Made by a program: the position numbers and the translations under genes. Below the pieces are notes generated by a model. That model saw only the letters and a program-made list of their open reading frames with translations, did not search any database and was not told the origin of the DNA. Shown here piece after piece: positions 6,644 through 7,045 of a stretch of DNA of 7,045 nucleotides. Each line of letters starts with the position of its first letter. Positions within the stretch are counted from its first letter, which is position 1. Source of the stretch: an uncultured Haemophilus sp. (GTDB lineage Bacteria > Pseudomonadota > Gammaproteobacteria > Enterobacterales > Pasteurellaceae); NCBI GenBank assembly GCA_902482195.1, contig CABSZQ010000067.1, positions 1-7,045 of the forward strand, read 5' to 3'.

Positions 6644-7045
6644 CTATTCGCAAGTCCTTTTGCTTTTAAATTTGAACGGCATAATACGCATGCCGCCTTC
6701 TGTCGAGTGCAATTGATAAAATTGCGGGTAATTAAAATTCCGTTGCACCATTTTATACGGATTTTCACAATCATTTGAGCCAAGCGATTGATAAATACGA
6801 TTTATTTCGCGTACTTTATCATCTTTCGAACCTTCACATTGACGATAAATTTCAAGACGGTTCTTCTCATCTAACAAATAGACGTTAAAGCTATTATCGG
6901 CATTATCTTCAAAGAAGAATTGTAAAAAACCTTCACTGGCAAACAAATCAATTTCAGGTGGATATCGACGCGCTTCTGGGATAATTTCTTTCTCTTCCAA
7001 CTGAGTTGGTAAAACATCTTCAAAATTGTCCGCACTTTCTTTTCC
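6644..7045 (-). CDS. cyaA: Class I adenylate cyclase, C-terminal end (5' end outside window)
   Basis: CyaA converts ATP to cAMP, the co-activator of CRP, and in enteric bacteria is modulated by the glucose PTS through its C-terminal half. Only the last 133 residues are here; the frame runs open to the right edge, so a TTG at 7000 is internal and not a start. Recognition rests on FNVYLLDEKNRLEIYRQCEGSKDDKVREINRIYQSL and NFNYPQFYQL, which correspond to the enterobacterial CyaA C-terminus (VDEQNRVETYRHCEGSKDE and INFNLPQFYQI-type segments as I recall them). The final tail after QFYQL is short (about 24 residues), shorter than in E. coli. The catalytic N-terminal domain lies outside the window. 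The gene is followed on the same strand by narP after 177 bp with no strong terminator, so read-through is possible. A one-mismatch uptake signal lies at 7029-7037. Confidence 0.88.
   Translation of the reverse strand, partial: GKESADNFEDVLPTQLEEKEIIPEARRYPPEIDLFASEGFLQFFFEDNADNSFNVYLLDEKNRLEIYRQCEGSKDDKVREINRIYQSLGSNDCENPYKMVQRNFNYPQFYQLHSTEGGMRIMPFKFKSKRTCE
7029..7037 (-). repeat. Degenerate DNA uptake signal (8 of 9) in cyaA
   Basis: TCCGCACTT on the plus strand differs from the perfect core only at the last base in uptake orientation (AAGTGCGGA). It lies within the Ser-Ala-Asp codons of cyaA. Functional strength is unknown. Confidence 0.5.

Overview
The window looks like a chromosomal segment from the Haemophilus/Aggregatibacter side of the Pasteurellaceae. 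The evidence is six perfect copies of the 9-bp DNA uptake signal (USS; AAGTGCGGT or its complement) in about 7 kb, AT-rich codon use, and proteins of H. influenzae type. The most telling protein is a 263-residue TpiA with a cysteine-rich insert. I recognise every gene as core or housekeeping. I see no insertion sequence, prophage, CRISPR array, tRNA/rRNA gene, toxin-antitoxin pair or defence system. I cannot claim a previously undescribed system; the interest is in the regulatory DNA and the way uptake signals are built into terminators and coding sequence.

Layout. Left block, plus strand: the 3' end of aroE (1-423) overlaps the start of tag (420-977) by ATGA. After 46 bp comes lptD (1024-3366), which probably has its own promoter. 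lptD ends at a hairpin terminator (3377-3402), followed by an imperfect inverted USS pair (3409-3447) that separates it from the convergent pair on the minus strand. That pair is a GNAT-like acetyltransferase gene (4338-4772) and xerC (3451-4338), fused by a one-base TAATG overlap. A 199-bp divergent gap (4773-4971) holds the tpiA promoter, with a candidate CRP site at about -41.5. tpiA (4972-5763) converges with narP (5837-6466, minus). The two share a perfect inverted-USS hairpin that works as a bidirectional terminator (5786-5819). Upstream of narP, a 177-bp gap carries an FNR/CRP-like palindrome and a candidate 7-2-7 NarP operator. It follows the 3' end of cyaA (6644-7045, minus, cut by the window edge).

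Functional themes. The genes cover shikimate synthesis (AroE), repair of alkylated bases (Tag), lipooligosaccharide export to the outer membrane (LptD), chromosome dimer resolution (XerC), glycolysis (TpiA), nitrate/nitrite response (NarP) and cAMP synthesis (CyaA). They do not form one pathway. The possible link is regulatory: CyaA makes the cAMP that a CRP site at tpiA would need, and the narP upstream region looks set up for anaerobic (FNR) control and autoregulation. These regulatory links are inferred from motifs only.
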